Of a stretch of DNA of 47,516 nucleotides, positions 46,775 through 47,516 are shown piece by piece (within the stretch, counting starts at the first letter, position 1; each line of letters starts with the position of its first letter). Under the pieces are notes generated by a model. The model was not told where the DNA came from. It ran no database searches and saw only the letters and a program-made list of their open reading frames with translations. Position numbers and translations under genes: made by a program. The stretch covers positions 1 to 47,516 of the forward strand of contig JAENRP010000055.1 of NCBI GenBank assembly GCA_024741835.1, read 5' to 3'. This stretch comes from Diplocarpon mali (Eukaryota; Ascomycota; Leotiomycetes; Helotiales; Drepanopezizaceae).

Positions 46775-47516
46775 TTGCAGAGACTTCAAAAACTTGGGCT
46801 GACTCAGCCGCGATAAGCTGATAAGCCGTGACCGAGGATAAAGTGGGAAAGTGGCCTGAGGCGGCTCCCACTGCTTTGTTTACATCGCTTCGGTCCTGGC
46901 CAGGGAAATGGGGCGGCGCTTCGCTTGACTGCTGTGATCCTCTTTGCAGCGGAGAAACTCTACCACTTCTGATTCCATAGCAGGGAAGCAACGGAATGAG
47001 ATCAGCCGGTGGTTCAGGCTGAGGCTGAAGAGCACAGCGGAGGTTGCGATCGACAATCGAAAGCATTGGCCGCACACCGAGGTAGTGTCGTGAGAATGCT
47101 CCTCTCTCTATTATCTGACCCGGGAGGCATTCATCCCCGCCAAGACAGCGATGACAGACTCGAGTCCCTCGTCCGCCATCGTGATAACGTCGAATCACCA
47201 CGGTCAGAGCGAGAGACAGCCACGAGACCGCTACCCTCCAGTAGGGGTTCAGGAGTTGGAATCAGAGCAGCACCAATGCGCAGCTGGGAAGAGGCTATCC
47301 CGCAGGCCTGATCCAGACCGAGGCGGGCTGAAGCGCGCGGCGAAGCCATTCCCAGCGTGTGGCGGCCGGTGGCTGATGGCTGGGCGCGGCGGCTTGGCTC
47401 AGCGGCGGGTACAGGTCCGACGCGATGGTTCCCGGGTTGGAACGGCGTAGATTGGACTTGATGGATTGGATGGATGGGTTCGAGGGAATAGTTGGGGCTT
47501 GGTTTGATTCGGGGGG
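46775..47516. other. Upstream region of the helicase gene, window end
   Basis: No gene recognised; the open frames here are short and mostly continue out-of-frame readings of the helicase. It probably contains the helicase promoter. A short GGATGGAT-like repeat lies at about 47458-47478. Confidence 0.55.

Overview
The window is one end of a chromosome of a filamentous ascomycete (Pezizomycotina). It opens with about 18 copies of CCCTAA, the telomere repeat of these fungi. The host genes have short spliced introns, one encodes a Zn2Cys6 regulator with a fungal-specific domain, and the transposons carry a strong RIP signature (C-to-T at CpA, G-to-A at TpG). Species cannot be named from the sequence.

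Layout: telomere (1-112); a five-exon Zn2Cys6 transcription factor on the minus strand (1251-3773); a 1.4 kb divergent intergenic region with five CACGTG boxes; an intronless hypothetical protein on the plus strand (5173-6618); gene-poor AT-rich DNA with a solo LTR (9003-9242); a complete RIP-damaged Copia element (10512-15607, called Copia-1); a 24 kb nest of four more Copia elements (16670-40665); then host DNA again, with an alpha/beta hydrolase gene (40955-42990, minus) and a DEAD-box RNA helicase of the mitochondrial Mss116 type (44888-46774, minus).

The nest resolves exactly from LTR ends and 5-bp target duplications. Element D (minus, TSD GAAAA) is the oldest. Element A (plus, TSD TTAGA) and element B (plus, TSD AAGAT) inserted into D. 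Element C (minus, TSD TAATA) inserted into B. A, B and C are one family with 195-bp LTRs. D is a second family with 242-bp LTRs, and the solo LTR at 9003 belongs to it. Both families have a primer site matching the anticodon arm of initiator tRNA-Met, so they probably use a half-tRNA primer.

The most unusual structure is a 23-bp GC-rich imperfect palindrome (arms ACTC/GAGT, often GACTC/GAGTC). It occurs as 10, 9 and 8 in-frame copies in the protease-integrase linker of A, C and B, again as 3, 3 and 2 copies after the stop codon, and in six places in the unrelated D family. The copy-number differences account almost exactly for the length differences between A, B and C. A second structure is a set of four leader hairpins in A/B/C with the same 11-nt loop and different, compensated stems. 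I know of no description of either, but I could not search.

All five elements keep one open frame in length terms (no net frameshift) and are broken by base substitutions, so none looks capable of autonomous movement. Host genes on both flanks look intact.
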